Assembly (NCBI GenBank): GCA_029821215.1
Contig: JALGTV010000046.1
Coordinates: forward strand, 1-8,237
Reading direction: 5' to 3'
Length of the DNA stretch: 8,237 nucleotides
Source of the DNA: Candidatus Zipacnadia bacterium
GTDB lineage: Bacteria > Armatimonadota > Zipacnadia > Zipacnadales > Zipacnadaceae
Positions 1-6,586 of the stretch are shown piece by piece. How positions within the stretch are numbered: position 1 is the first letter of the stretch; each line of letters starts with the position of its first letter. The position numbers and the translations under genes are program-made. The notes beneath the pieces are model-generated. The model worked only from the letters and a program-made list of their open reading frames with translations. It was not told the origin of the DNA and made no database searches.

Positions 1-354
1 GGAAAACTCCTGTATCTCTTCCAGCCGGTCGCGCATATTAGGCTGGTCGTTGACGAACTGACTGATTTTGAAGTAACGCTCCATTTGAGTAGCATCTACC
101 TCCAGGTCACTGGTACTGGCCAGGTAGCTGTCAATTTCCTCTTGACTTACATCCGCTGGCCGGTCAGCCGCGGCGGCGGCGCGGATGATAGCTCGCATTA
201 GTGGGGCCGGATGGTGAGTGACCAGCAATGCAATCCTATCAGCGGTGTAATCTATGACATCGCGCCACTGGCCCATCAGTCGGGCCCATACCGCCACCGG
301 GGCGAAAGCCCAGTGCAAAATCGGGGTGGCGTTCTCCAGGTAGATCATAGCCAA
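1..354 (-). pseudogene. C-terminal part of M48-type metallopeptidase, out of frame with its N-terminal part, partial at window edge
   Basis: Reading the minus strand from base 354 gives an open frame starting LAMIYLENATPILHWAFAPV and running without a stop to base 1, so the true end lies outside the window. It has a hydrophobic stretch (PILHWAFAPVAVWARLMG) followed by DVIDYTADRIALLV. The latter resembles the third zinc-ligand segment of M48 peptidases (ExxxD, 'E-x-x-A-D-R'), here with Asp in place of the usual Glu. This is the natural continuation of the 239-853 reading frame, which carries the HE half of the active site, but the two are joined only by a frame change at about 350-360. It has no recognisable start of its own and is best read as the displaced downstream part of one damaged gene. 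The alternative is an intact gene with a sequencing or assembly indel. Confidence 0.7.
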
Positions 355-853
355 CCTCGTGCGCGAGAAGAGTCGCGAATTCCTCATCACCAAGCAGGTC
401 CAGCAGCGGCTGAGTGACAATCACTGCGCCTAACCCACTCGGCAGACTGCAAATGTAGGGAGACTCGTCGGCGATGACATACAAATCCGGACTCTTTTTC
501 AGGCCCAGCAATTGAGTCTGCTCGGTCAGCAGGCGATGAAGCTGGGGATAATTGGTTCCAATGACCTTGGCTTGTCGGCCCAGTTGCTTTAGTTGCCGAT
601 GACGCGGGCGAGCCGCCAGATAATTGACGATTAGCACTGAGGCAATGGGCCATGCGGGTAGCCACCCCCATTGATAAACCGAGGTCCCAGAGAAGAAGAT
701 AATGCCTATCATCACAATTCCGACGAGTACGGCAGTTATTATTCCCACACTTTGCCAGTACTGAAGCTTCTCACCTGGATACTGATAATCTGACAGCGAC
801 ACTACTGGTTGTTTCGCCTTTTTCCGACGCAACTTACGAGCCCGACGAGTCAC
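239..853 (-). CDS. M48-type membrane metallopeptidase, N-terminal part, frameshifted at the active site
   Basis: This frame is 204 aa. It begins with a very basic N-terminus (RRARKLRRKKAK), then two hydrophobic segments at about residues 35-56 and 62-81. A cytosolic domain follows, containing ADESPYICSLPSGLGAVIVT and LLGDEEFATLLAHEVG, the classic run-up to the M48 zinc site. M48 peptidases (HtpX/Ste24 type) normally read HExxH followed by a GH. Here H165 and E166 are present, but residue 169 is Tyr and the frame then turns into low-complexity sequence (PGGGMGPTDGPV) and stops at 239. The proper continuation is in another frame (1-354). The start is GTG at 853, preceded by GGGGG at a usable distance and overlapping the upstream CorC stop as GTGA, so translation is probably coupled. 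Family membership is clear; peptidase activity is not expected from this frame. Confidence 0.75.
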   Translation of the reverse strand: MTRRARKLRRKKAKQPVVSLSDYQYPGEKLQYWQSVGIITAVLVGIVMIGIIFFSGTSVYQWGWLPAWPIASVLIVNYLAARPRHRQLKQLGRQAKVIGTNYPQLHRLLTEQTQLLGLKKSPDLYVIADESPYICSLPSGLGAVIVTQPLLDLLGDEEFATLLAHEVGYDLPGERHPDFALGFRPGGGMGPTDGPVARCHRLHR

Positions 854-2124
854 GATTTAATCCCCCTATCGGCTTCGGTGACTATGCGTATCTGATTTAT
901 CTGTTGGCGATCACCTGCTTGGATTATGAATCGTATGCCATTGTAGGTCACCACATCGCCGGGAGCCGGTATACGGCCCGCCACCCCGCTAACTAACCCG
1001 GCCACCGTCTCATAATCGTCTTCAGGCAGTTCCAGCCCCAATTTGGCATTGACTTCCTCTAACGGCGTCTTGCCATCAACCAATGTCTCGGTCTCACTAA
1101 GCACTACCATTGCCTGGCGAGGGACGTCGTACTCGTCCTCAATCTCGCCGACCAGTTCCTCAAGAATGTCTTCAATGGTGACTAAACCCTCAGTACCGCC
1201 AAACTCATCAACTACAATGGCCAGATGGGTGGCTTGAGCCCGCATCTGGCGGAACATCTCGGCCACTCGTTTGGTTTCGGGGACAAAGAGCGGCTCGCGA
1301 GCTAACTGTCCGGCCTGCAGATCCTTGGACCCTTGCGCGCAGGCGGCCAGCAGGTCATTGACATACAGCACGCCGGTTATCCGGTCAATATCGTCCTCGT
1401 ATACGGGGATACGCGAGAAGCCACTTCCTATGGCCGTGTTCATTATCTGGTCAAGGTTGGCACTGGACGGCAGGGCCGTGATATCCACACGGGCCACCAT
1501 TATCTCCTTGACAGTAGTCTCCGCCAGTTCTATGACGCTGTCAAACATCTTCCCCTCCTCAGGTAACACCTCGCCACTTTCCTCGCTTACATCGGCTGCC
1601 GCCTGGATTTGAGCAGCCGTTATCAGTTCGCCTCGGTGAGTTGCGTCTAAATCCTGGGCCTTGACCAACAGGCGGCTGACGCCGGAGAGTAGAGCAATTA
1701 GCGGACGGAGCAAGCGGGTGAGGGCCTGGACAGTAGTAGCTGCTCGCAGGGCTACTTGCTCAGCGAACAACGAGCCGTAGGTTTTAGGAGTAATCTCAGC
1801 GACGATGAGTATAAATGCAATGGTCGCCAGGTGAGCAAGCTGTTGGTGGGCTGGGCTGAGGGCAGTCCGTCTGAGGAGCACAGTCATGATGGTGGCCACG
1901 GCGAGGTTGCAGGCATTGAAGCCAATGATGAGAGCAGTTAGATAATCACCGGTGGCGCGCATCTGCTGGATGATGGAGGCACGGTGGTCGCCGTCTTCGG
2001 CCCGGCGGCGCAGGGTAATATTGGTGACTGCCACCAGGGCTGCTTCCGCCAGTGATAGGGCAAAACTGCCCACCAGTGCCACCAATATTGCTACTGCTCC
2101 AAAAATAGATAAAGGATCATCCAA
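850..2124 (-). CDS. CNNM/CorC family membrane protein (DUF21 + CBS pair + CorC_HlyC), paralogue 2
   Basis: This 424-aa protein has the full architecture of the CorC/HlyC/CNNM family, often annotated 'hemolysin' but linked to Mg2+ or other divalent-cation export and homeostasis. The DUF21 membrane domain spans about residues 1-180, with helices near 5-32, 62-84 and 97-110 and the conserved ITPKTYG at about 111-117. CBS1 is at about 197-260 (FSRIPVYEDDIDRITGVLY), CBS2 at about 266-323 (GGTEGLVTIEDILEELVGEI), and a CorC_HlyC domain at about 337-415. The start is TTG at 2124; an in-frame TAG lies two codons upstream, so it cannot extend further. AGGAGG sits at 2137-2142, a rather long 12 nt before the TTG. 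The gene lies 109 bp downstream of its tandem paralogue and overlaps the M48 gene by 4 bp, so the three probably share a transcript. The family is sure; the ion specificity is not readable. Confidence 0.93.
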   Translation of the reverse strand: MDDPLSIFGAVAILVALVGSFALSLAEAALVAVTNITLRRRAEDGDHRASIIQQMRATGDYLTALIIGFNACNLAVATIMTVLLRRTALSPAHQQLAHLATIAFILIVAEITPKTYGSLFAEQVALRAATTVQALTRLLRPLIALLSGVSRLLVKAQDLDATHRGELITAAQIQAAADVSEESGEVLPEEGKMFDSVIELAETTVKEIMVARVDITALPSSANLDQIMNTAIGSGFSRIPVYEDDIDRITGVLYVNDLLAACAQGSKDLQAGQLAREPLFVPETKRVAEMFRQMRAQATHLAIVVDEFGGTEGLVTIEDILEELVGEIEDEYDVPRQAMVVLSETETLVDGKTPLEEVNAKLGLELPEDDYETVAGLVSGVAGRIPAPGDVVTYNGIRFIIQAGDRQQINQIRIVTEADRGIKS

Positions 2125-2233
2125 GACCTACCTGGGCCTCCTGAAGATGATACTCAGCTCATAGACTGCAATTAGCTGCTCACTAATGAGTGACCTTATC
2201 CACCGCCCAGCAGCCTGAAACTGATACCACCGG

Positions 2234-3505
2234 TTACTGGGGAGCATCAGTTCCACCCTTTCGCTCCACGACCCGGATCTTTTCAAGGCGGGGGCCGTCC
2301 ATCTGCTCTACCACTAATTCCAGACTACCGTAGGTAAAGGATTCTCCGGCTTGAGGGATATCACCGGCTAGTTCGAGTAGTAACCCTCCCAGAGAGTCAT
2401 ACTCATCCGACGGCAACTTCTGACGCACAAAATGCTCTAACAGATGCAGGGACACGGCGGCTTCGCACAGGAATTGGGTCTCGGTGAGCCGTATGATTTC
2501 CTGCTCTTCAATATCGTATTCATCCTGGATTTCTCCGACAATTTCTTCCAGTACGTCCTCAACGGTGACTATACCGGCCGTTCCCCCGTATTGATCCTTG
2601 ACGACGGCCATCATCTGGTGATTGCTCTGCAACTGGCGGAGCAGCAGATTAGCCGGCAGACTTTCGGGCACATAGAGGGGATGACGCGCCACCCTCCGGA
2701 CCGGCTGGTTCAACTCACCGCGTGGGACGTAAGGCAGCAGATCCTTAAGGTAGAGGATGCCGATGACATTATCAATGTTTCCCTCGTATACCGGCAGGCG
2801 AGAGTAGTTATTCTCCAGGCCCAGATGTAGGGCCTCTCCGATGGACTGATTAGCGGCCACGGCTACAATGTCAGGCCGCGGGGTCATCACCTCGGCTACT
2901 GTCTGATTACCAAACTCTAAGACACCATATAACATGCGCCGTTGGGTAGCCGGCACGGCGCCCTGCCGCTCACTTTGCTCTATCATTGCCTTTAGATAAT
3001 CTTCGGTCAGCACTGGCAAAGTGGCACTATTTTTGACACCGGCCAGATACAGTAGACCCCGGGAGATAACGGTGAATACTACCACCACCGGCGCCAGTAG
3101 CAACGCAAACAAGCCGATGGGCACGGCAGCTCGCAGGCTATGGGCATCGCGATTACGAAACCCATAGTGGATAGGAGTTACCTCGCAGAAAATCAATATG
3201 ACCCCAGTCACCACTGTGAAAGCAATAATGGGCCCGAGAGCCGGGCCCATATAGTGGATAGCTACTTCAGTCGCGGTGCGTTCAGCTAAATAATTAGAAG
3301 CGGTAATGGCGATCAAGACAGTGGATAAGACCCAGGCACGATGACGGCGCAAAAATAGCACTAATCTCGCCAGGCGCTTGCCTTCATCACTAAGCTGGCG
3401 CAGACGAGTGTGTCCCACCGATAGAAAGGCTACTTCGCTACCGGAGAAAAACGCTGATATACCCAGCAAAACCAAAATTAAGACCAGTTGTAATGGGGGC
3501 TCCAT
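2234..3505 (-). CDS. CNNM/CorC family membrane protein (DUF21 + CBS pair + CorC_HlyC), paralogue 1
   Basis: This 423-aa protein has the same architecture as its neighbour at 850-2124. The DUF21 domain spans about 1-180 and includes the canonical FFSGSEVAFLS near the N-terminus (19-29). CBS1 is at about 195-257 (YSRLPVYEGNIDNVIGILYL), CBS2 at about 263-321 (YGGTAGIVTVEDVLEEIVGE) and CorC_HlyC at about 331-412. Near-equal length and domain spacing indicate an old tandem duplication. One difference stands out: the usual E-x-x-P-K segment at the end of the membrane domain reads EVTPIHYG here, lacking the Lys that paralogue 2 keeps (EITPKTYG). The start is ATG at 3505; no ATG, GTG or TTG occurs in frame between it and the upstream stop at 3545-3547, and the Shine-Dalgarno is weak. 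A likely role is Mg2+/divalent-cation transport or homeostasis at the inner membrane, possibly with paralogue 2 as partner. Confidence 0.93.
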   Translation of the reverse strand: MEPPLQLVLILVLLGISAFFSGSEVAFLSVGHTRLRQLSDEGKRLARLVLFLRRHRAWVLSTVLIAITASNYLAERTATEVAIHYMGPALGPIIAFTVVTGVILIFCEVTPIHYGFRNRDAHSLRAAVPIGLFALLLAPVVVVFTVISRGLLYLAGVKNSATLPVLTEDYLKAMIEQSERQGAVPATQRRMLYGVLEFGNQTVAEVMTPRPDIVAVAANQSIGEALHLGLENNYSRLPVYEGNIDNVIGILYLKDLLPYVPRGELNQPVRRVARHPLYVPESLPANLLLRQLQSNHQMMAVVKDQYGGTAGIVTVEDVLEEIVGEIQDEYDIEEQEIIRLTETQFLCEAAVSLHLLEHFVRQKLPSDEYDSLGGLLLELAGDIPQAGESFTYGSLELVVEQMDGPRLEKIRVVERKGGTDAPQ

Positions 3506-3623
3506 ACTAACCCGTCGGCTACTACTCCGACCGCGATGTCTGCCTCATTGGTATGGATAACTTTATCACTTTGGGGTGATTCATGCAATAAAATTGCTGA
3601 CCAGTGAATGCATTGTATCCCAT

Positions 3624-3653
3624 AATATACTCATGGGTACCGTGAATTCTCAA
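3624..3653 (-). promoter_or_regulatory. Candidate sigma-70 promoter for the CorC-CorC-M48 group
   Basis: On the minus strand TTGAGA (3653-3648, 5/6 to consensus) is followed by an 18-bp spacer and TATATT (3629-3624, 5/6). It lies about 120 bp before the ATG at 3505 and after the pilin stop at 3715. A 5-bp inverted repeat CCCAT/ATGGG (3619-3623 and 3633-3637) brackets the -10 box and could be an operator, although arms this short may be chance. Confidence 0.4.
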
Positions 3654-3714
3654 GGAACCTCTAATCCAGCTAGTGCTCAGCGGCGTATTGCAGGCACAAT
3701 AGCCAATATGCCGA

Positions 3715-4482
3715 TTAATAGTTGGCCAGGTTCCAGCCTCCACCCACTTCGTGGCCCCAGAGCTTAAGGGTATCGCAGATTTCTAAGTTAGTGGCGCCGG
3801 CTTGGAGGCCGCGCAGGGCCATAGCCCGGGACATCCACTTAGCATGACCGTCGCAAAAGGCCAGGATGCTGCCTGTGTTGTGGCGCATAGCTAAGCCATT
3901 ATCAGGTGTTATGTTGCCGCTCAGCTCGGGCCAGTAGGATGGGGCACAGAAGGGGCAGTATATGCGTCCTGTCCCCCAGTCAATAGCCCAATTGGTGATC
4001 TCGCCCAAGAAGAAGGTCTGGGCGGGATAGCTAACTTCGCTAAATCGGTACCATCTGTTTTGGGCTGGATTGGCTATCGCAGTATCAAGGCTTTCTGCGC
4101 CCCAGGTGCTAAAGTGACAGTCATTGATGGCATAACTGGTAGCCGGGAGGGTATAGTGCGCCACTCCCTTACCAATGGAGGGACAAAGGAACATCTCTCT
4201 TGCGCCGATGTAGTCGAGAATCTGAGTCTGGAAGCCCATATAGTCAACCCCAGCGAACTCATTACCATAGTCCGGGAACCACCGCCCAGGCACACGACCA
4301 TCGTAGTCCTCCGCATACATCTTACAGGCCAGCATTATTTGCTTTATGTTACTCAGGCACTGAGTTTCAGTCGCCTTTGCCCGCGCTCGGGCAAACACGG
4401 GGAACAAAATGCCTGCCAGGATAGCGATTATGGCAATCACTACCAGCAGTTCGATCAACGTAAACCCTCGGCACTGACGCAT
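3715..4482 (-). CDS. Type IV pilin/pseudopilin-like protein with DUF1559 H-X9-DG signature
   Basis: This 255-aa protein opens with a class III prepilin signal: G6|F7 cleavage site, Glu at +5 (E11), and the helix TLIELLVVIAIIAILAGILF. FARARAKATETQCLSNIKQI follows. Such proteins are cut and N-methylated by a prepilin peptidase and displayed via type IV pilus or type II secretion machinery. Near the C-terminus H201-X9-D211-G212 (in HNTGSILAFCDGH) is the H-X9-DG signature of DUF1559 proteins, which occur in large families in Armatimonadota and Planctomycetes-like genomes. FLCPS at about 98-102 fits the family; a CPFC at 176-179 is a possible metal- or disulfide-forming CxxC. The start ATG at 4482 has GGTGAG at 4488-4493, 5 nt upstream. 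The gene stands alone, with no secretion genes nearby, as is usual for these minor pilin-like proteins. Its partner or substrate is unknown. Confidence 0.9.
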   Translation of the reverse strand: MRQCRGFTLIELLVVIAIIAILAGILFPVFARARAKATETQCLSNIKQIMLACKMYAEDYDGRVPGRWFPDYGNEFAGVDYMGFQTQILDYIGAREMFLCPSIGKGVAHYTLPATSYAINDCHFSTWGAESLDTAIANPAQNRWYRFSEVSYPAQTFFLGEITNWAIDWGTGRIYCPFCAPSYWPELSGNITPDNGLAMRHNTGSILAFCDGHAKWMSRAMALRGLQAGATNLEICDTLKLWGHEVGGGWNLANY

Positions 4483-4537
4483 TAGCTCTCACCAACCTTG
4501 TGCATGAATTGATGTATCTGATACCAACAGTCCGCGA

Positions 4538-4585
4538 CTATCCAACTATGGTAGCAGTTAGAACAATATTAGACACGTTCCGCAC
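4538..4585 (-). CDS. Possible 15-aa leader ORF upstream of the pilin-like gene
   Basis: On the minus strand GGTGGAGG (4598-4591) is followed after 5 nt by GTG at 4585, which opens a 15-codon frame (MRNVSNIVLTATIVG) ending in TAG at 4538. The SD would lie within about 10 nt of the start site predicted from the -10 box at 4615-4610. The short hydrophobic peptide has no known relative that I recognise. It is reported because SD strength and spacing are better than for several real genes here. A chance purine-rich run is the main alternative. Confidence 0.2.
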   Translation of the reverse strand: MRNVSNIVLTATIVG

Positions 4586-4609
4586 TTCTACCTCCACCGT
4601 TACGGATTA

Positions 4610-4638
4610 ACTGTACTATGATCGTCCAGAGTTGTCAA
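4610..4638 (-). promoter_or_regulatory. Candidate sigma-70 promoter for the pilin-like gene
   Basis: On the minus strand a perfect TTGACA (4638-4633) is separated by 17 bp from TACAGT (4615-4610, 4/6 to TATAAT). The implied start near 4603 gives a leader of about 120 nt before the ATG at 4482. Confidence 0.45.
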
Positions 4639-4703
4639 GGGGCTATGTGTTCAGTCTGGTCAGAAGACAAAAGCAAGTGGCGGGGGTGGACGCCAGTGGA
4701 GAA

Positions 4704-4733
4704 TTGACAGTGGGATGGGAACAAAGGTAGACT
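4704..4733 (+). promoter_or_regulatory. Candidate sigma-70 promoter for the ABC-permease-TPR operon
   Basis: On the plus strand a perfect TTGACA (4704-4709) is followed by an 18-bp spacer and TAGACT (4728-4733, 4/6 to TATAAT). The implied start near 4740 gives a leader of about 85 nt to the SD at 4811-4818. Confidence 0.4.
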
Positions 4734-4807
4734 GAATAGACGTTGTTGAAAGATGAGAGCGGCTCCTGCGGACAATTGGGGCAGTGCAGTTAACATTTAA
4801 GACTAAT

Positions 4808-4827
4808 GGTGGAGGTGGACTACGATA
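4808..4827 (+). promoter_or_regulatory. Strong SD preceding an in-frame ATA: probable true translation start of the ABC ATPase
   Basis: GGTGGAGGTGG (4808-4818) matches the anti-SD very well. Nine bases after GGAGG (4811-4815) lies ATA at 4825, in frame with the ATPase. From there the frame reads xAIAIRTQNLAKIYMTDT, which supplies the first strand of the ABC fold missing from the ATG-4867 product. No ATG, GTG, TTG or CTG occurs in this frame between the TAA at 4804-4806 and ATG 4867. A rare AUA start, or an ATG-to-ATA change in the strain or the read, would both explain this. Confidence 0.45.
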
Positions 4828-4866
4828 GCTATCGCCATCCGTACTCAGAACTTAGCTAAGATATAT

Positions 4867-5751
4867 ATGACCGATACCCAGGGGCGCCCTCTGGGCTTGA
4901 TTGATTTGACTTTGGAGGTGGAGGAGGGTCAAATTTTCGGCCTGGTGGGGCCAAATGGCTCAGGCAAGACCACTACTCTGAAACTCCTGCTGGGATTAGT
5001 CTTTCCCACTTCTGGCAGTGGCGAGGTACTGAACCGGCCGTTGGGCGATCCTGGTTACAAGGAACAGGTGGGCTTTGTCCCCGAAGGTCCTTACTTTTAT
5101 GACTACTTGAATGCGGTGGAACTGCTGAAGCTGTATGGTAGCTTGTATAGAATGGGAGGCCGAGCGCTTAGCGAACGGATTCGTGAGGTCCTCGAGCTGG
5201 TAGGTATGTGGGACCGGCGGAATCTGAAAGTGGTCAACTACTCACGCGGTATGCTCCAGCGCATCGGCCTGGCCCAGGCCCTGGTTCATGATCCCCAGCT
5301 TATCTTTATGGATGAGCCTACCGCGGGACTGGACCCCATTGGCGCTGCGCAAATTAGAAAAGTTATCATAAGGCTGCGTGATGAAGGCAAGACGGTCTTT
5401 CTGTGCTCGCATCTGCTGAAGGAAATGGAGACACTTTGTGATAATGTAGCGATACTTAACGAAGGTATGGTCTGCCGCCGGGGGTCGCTGGAAGAACTAC
5501 TGGCCGGCGGGGATGGCCACTACATGGTGCGCTTCCGCGGTCTCAGCGAGGGCCTGCAGCAGCCGATAGCTGAGGCGAGTTTAGAGTTGGAGAAGAAAGG
5601 CAAGGATTATTGGGCTGTTGTGGCCGACCAACAGCAGGCGGTAAGGGTGGCCGACCAGTTGACCGTCAGCGGGGCCACGGTACTGCACGTCGGGCCGCAG
5701 CGCCATAGCTTGGAAGATGTCTTCATTGACGCAGTAGGAGGTAAGATATAG
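4867..5751 (+). CDS. ABC transporter ATP-binding protein (ABC-2 exporter type)
   Basis: This 294-aa frame carries a complete nucleotide-binding domain. Walker A is GPNGSGKT at 28-35, followed by the Q-loop region, where Glu73 (VPEGPYFYDY) replaces the usual Gln. The signature is YSRGM at 125-129 (instead of LSGGQ), Walker B LIFMDE at 145-150, the D-loop GLDP at 154-157 and the H-loop His182. The PE-PYFYDYL and YSxGMLQR variants are typical of one subgroup of ABC-2 ATPases, so they need not mean loss of function. About 80 C-terminal residues form an accessory domain ending SLEDVFIDAV, as in drug/antibiotic-type exporters. It energises the permease encoded immediately downstream. ATG 4867 is the first canonical start but has no SD, and the product would lack the N-terminal strand; translation more likely begins upstream near 4825. 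Substrate is unknown. Confidence 0.93.
   Translation: MTDTQGRPLGLIDLTLEVEEGQIFGLVGPNGSGKTTTLKLLLGLVFPTSGSGEVLNRPLGDPGYKEQVGFVPEGPYFYDYLNAVELLKLYGSLYRMGGRALSERIREVLELVGMWDRRNLKVVNYSRGMLQRIGLAQALVHDPQLIFMDEPTAGLDPIGAAQIRKVIIRLRDEGKTVFLCSHLLKEMETLCDNVAILNEGMVCRRGSLEELLAGGDGHYMVRFRGLSEGLQQPIAEASLELEKKGKDYWAVVADQQQAVRVADQLTVSGATVLHVGPQRHSLEDVFIDAVGGKI
5736..5742 (+). promoter_or_regulatory. Ribosome binding site for the ABC-2 permease
   Basis: AGGAGGT inside the last codons of the ATPase gene, 9 nt before ATG 5752. It fixes the permease start, which directly abuts the ATPase stop codon. Confidence 0.8.
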
Positions 5752-6570
5752 ATGCGTGCTACCTGGCTAATTGCCAAAGCTACCTTCCATGAAGCGTGGC
5801 GACGCCGATTTCTCAATGCCATCTTAATATTTGGAATTCTGATTATCGGTTCATCATGGTCGCTGGCCTATCTGCAGCCCGGTGCCGAACTGAAGATGCT
5901 CATTGATATTGGCCTGGGGGCCATCCGTTTCTTTGGTATGCTGATCGCCATATTCCTGGGGGTACGGCTGATTACCGAGGAAGTGGAAAGGCGCACCATC
6001 CATACTATGCTGGCCAAGCCGGTCACCCGCGGCCAGTTCCTATTGGGCAAGTTCCTGGGGGGCTGCGCGACAGTCTTCAGCAATATTGGTTTGATGGGCA
6101 TTGTCTTCTACGTTGTGTTTGCCATCAAAGCGCCCCAATTCCGCAACCTCGCTCCCGAAGAAGGCCCTGCCTACCAGATGGTGTATATGTATGGTAATAT
6201 CGCCAAGGCCATCGGCCTGTCCTTCCTGGAAATGGCGGTGTTAGTAGGTATTGCCGTTATTGCCTCTACCATCCTCTCGTGGATTATGGCGGCTATCTTC
6301 TCGTTCTTTATCTATTTTACCGGCCAGATGGCCGACTTTTTCCGGGAACTGGCTAGCCCGGAGCGCGGGGGTGGCACTGTCTCGCAGATCGTCTTTAGCG
6401 TGCTGTACCGTGTGCTGCCTCACTTTGAGATATTTGATATGCGCGAATCCATCCTCCAGGATAATTATGTGCCCTGGAATCTGCTGGGCATGGTAGGTGC
6501 CCAAGCTATTATTTACATCTTTATACTGTTACTGATTGGCTATGTGGTTTTCAACCGCAAGGAGGTCTAA
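5752..6570 (+). CDS. ABC-2 type transporter permease
   Basis: This 272-aa integral membrane protein has about six hydrophobic segments, near residues 20-40, 53-71, 101-125, 150-172, 173-193 and 243-266. Between the second and third lies EEVERRTIHTMLAKPVTRGQ (76-95), the cytosolic coupling segment typical of NosY-like/ABC-2 permeases ('E-x-x-x-T-x-x-x-L-x-x-P-x-x-R'). The length is normal for a half-transporter that dimerises and pairs with two ATPase subunits. The ATG at 5752 follows the ATPase TAG with no gap, and AGGAGGT at 5736-5742 supports it, so both are co-translated. The loop before the last helix contains ASPERGGG and FEIFDMRESI. The substrate cannot be inferred; the downstream TPR protein suggests an assembly or envelope role rather than simple drug export. 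Confidence 0.93.
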   Translation: MRATWLIAKATFHEAWRRRFLNAILIFGILIIGSSWSLAYLQPGAELKMLIDIGLGAIRFFGMLIAIFLGVRLITEEVERRTIHTMLAKPVTRGQFLLGKFLGGCATVFSNIGLMGIVFYVVFAIKAPQFRNLAPEEGPAYQMVYMYGNIAKAIGLSFLEMAVLVGIAVIASTILSWIMAAIFSFFIYFTGQMADFFRELASPERGGGTVSQIVFSVLYRVLPHFEIFDMRESILQDNYVPWNLLGMVGAQAIIYIFILLLIGYVVFNRKEV

Positions 6571-6586
6571 ACTGAGGACAGCTGCC

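Larger units (their letters stand above)
4483..4866. other. Divergent intergenic region between pilin-like gene and ABC operon
   Basis: These 384 bp hold the control sequences for both directions: a minus-strand promoter candidate near 4610-4638, a plus-strand promoter candidate at 4704-4733, a possible leader ORF on the minus strand (4538-4585), and an SD with palindrome just before the ABC ATPase. A 9-bp inverted pair ACCTCCACC (4590-4598) / GGTGGAGGT (4808-4816) places a strong SD-like sequence on each strand downstream of each promoter. An 11-bp palindrome GTATC-T-GATAC lies at 4514-4524 in the pilin leader. The last part (4810-4866) is probably coding, as an N-terminal extension of the ATPase. 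No RNA gene or mobile element was seen. Confidence 0.6.

Noticed and set aside
2175..2214. Nested inverted repeats (GCTGCT/AGCAGC, TCACT/AGTGA) between the two CorC genes as a terminator
   Set aside because: Short arms and no T-run; the downstream genes have no convincing promoter of their own, so read-through is more likely.
3522..3743. 73-aa minus-strand ORF between the pilin-like and CorC genes
   Set aside because: It overlaps the pilin end, covers the candidate promoter, and shows no motif; it looks like chance.
4060..4485. 141-aa plus-strand ORF opposite the pilin-like gene
   Set aside because: Shadow of the pilin coding strand; no recognisable motif and no SD.
4806..4859. ATG 4806 (MVEVDYDSYRHPYSELS) as start of the ABC ATPase or a leader peptide
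   Set aside because: It is in a different frame from the ATPase, stops after 17 codons and lacks an SD of its own; it would need an indel to join the ATPase frame.
6536..6586. Upstream TTG start for the TPR protein, adding 17 residues
   Set aside because: It would lie inside the permease gene without an SD at the proper distance; ATG 6587 with GAGG 9 nt upstream fits better and leaves a natural membrane anchor at the N-terminus.
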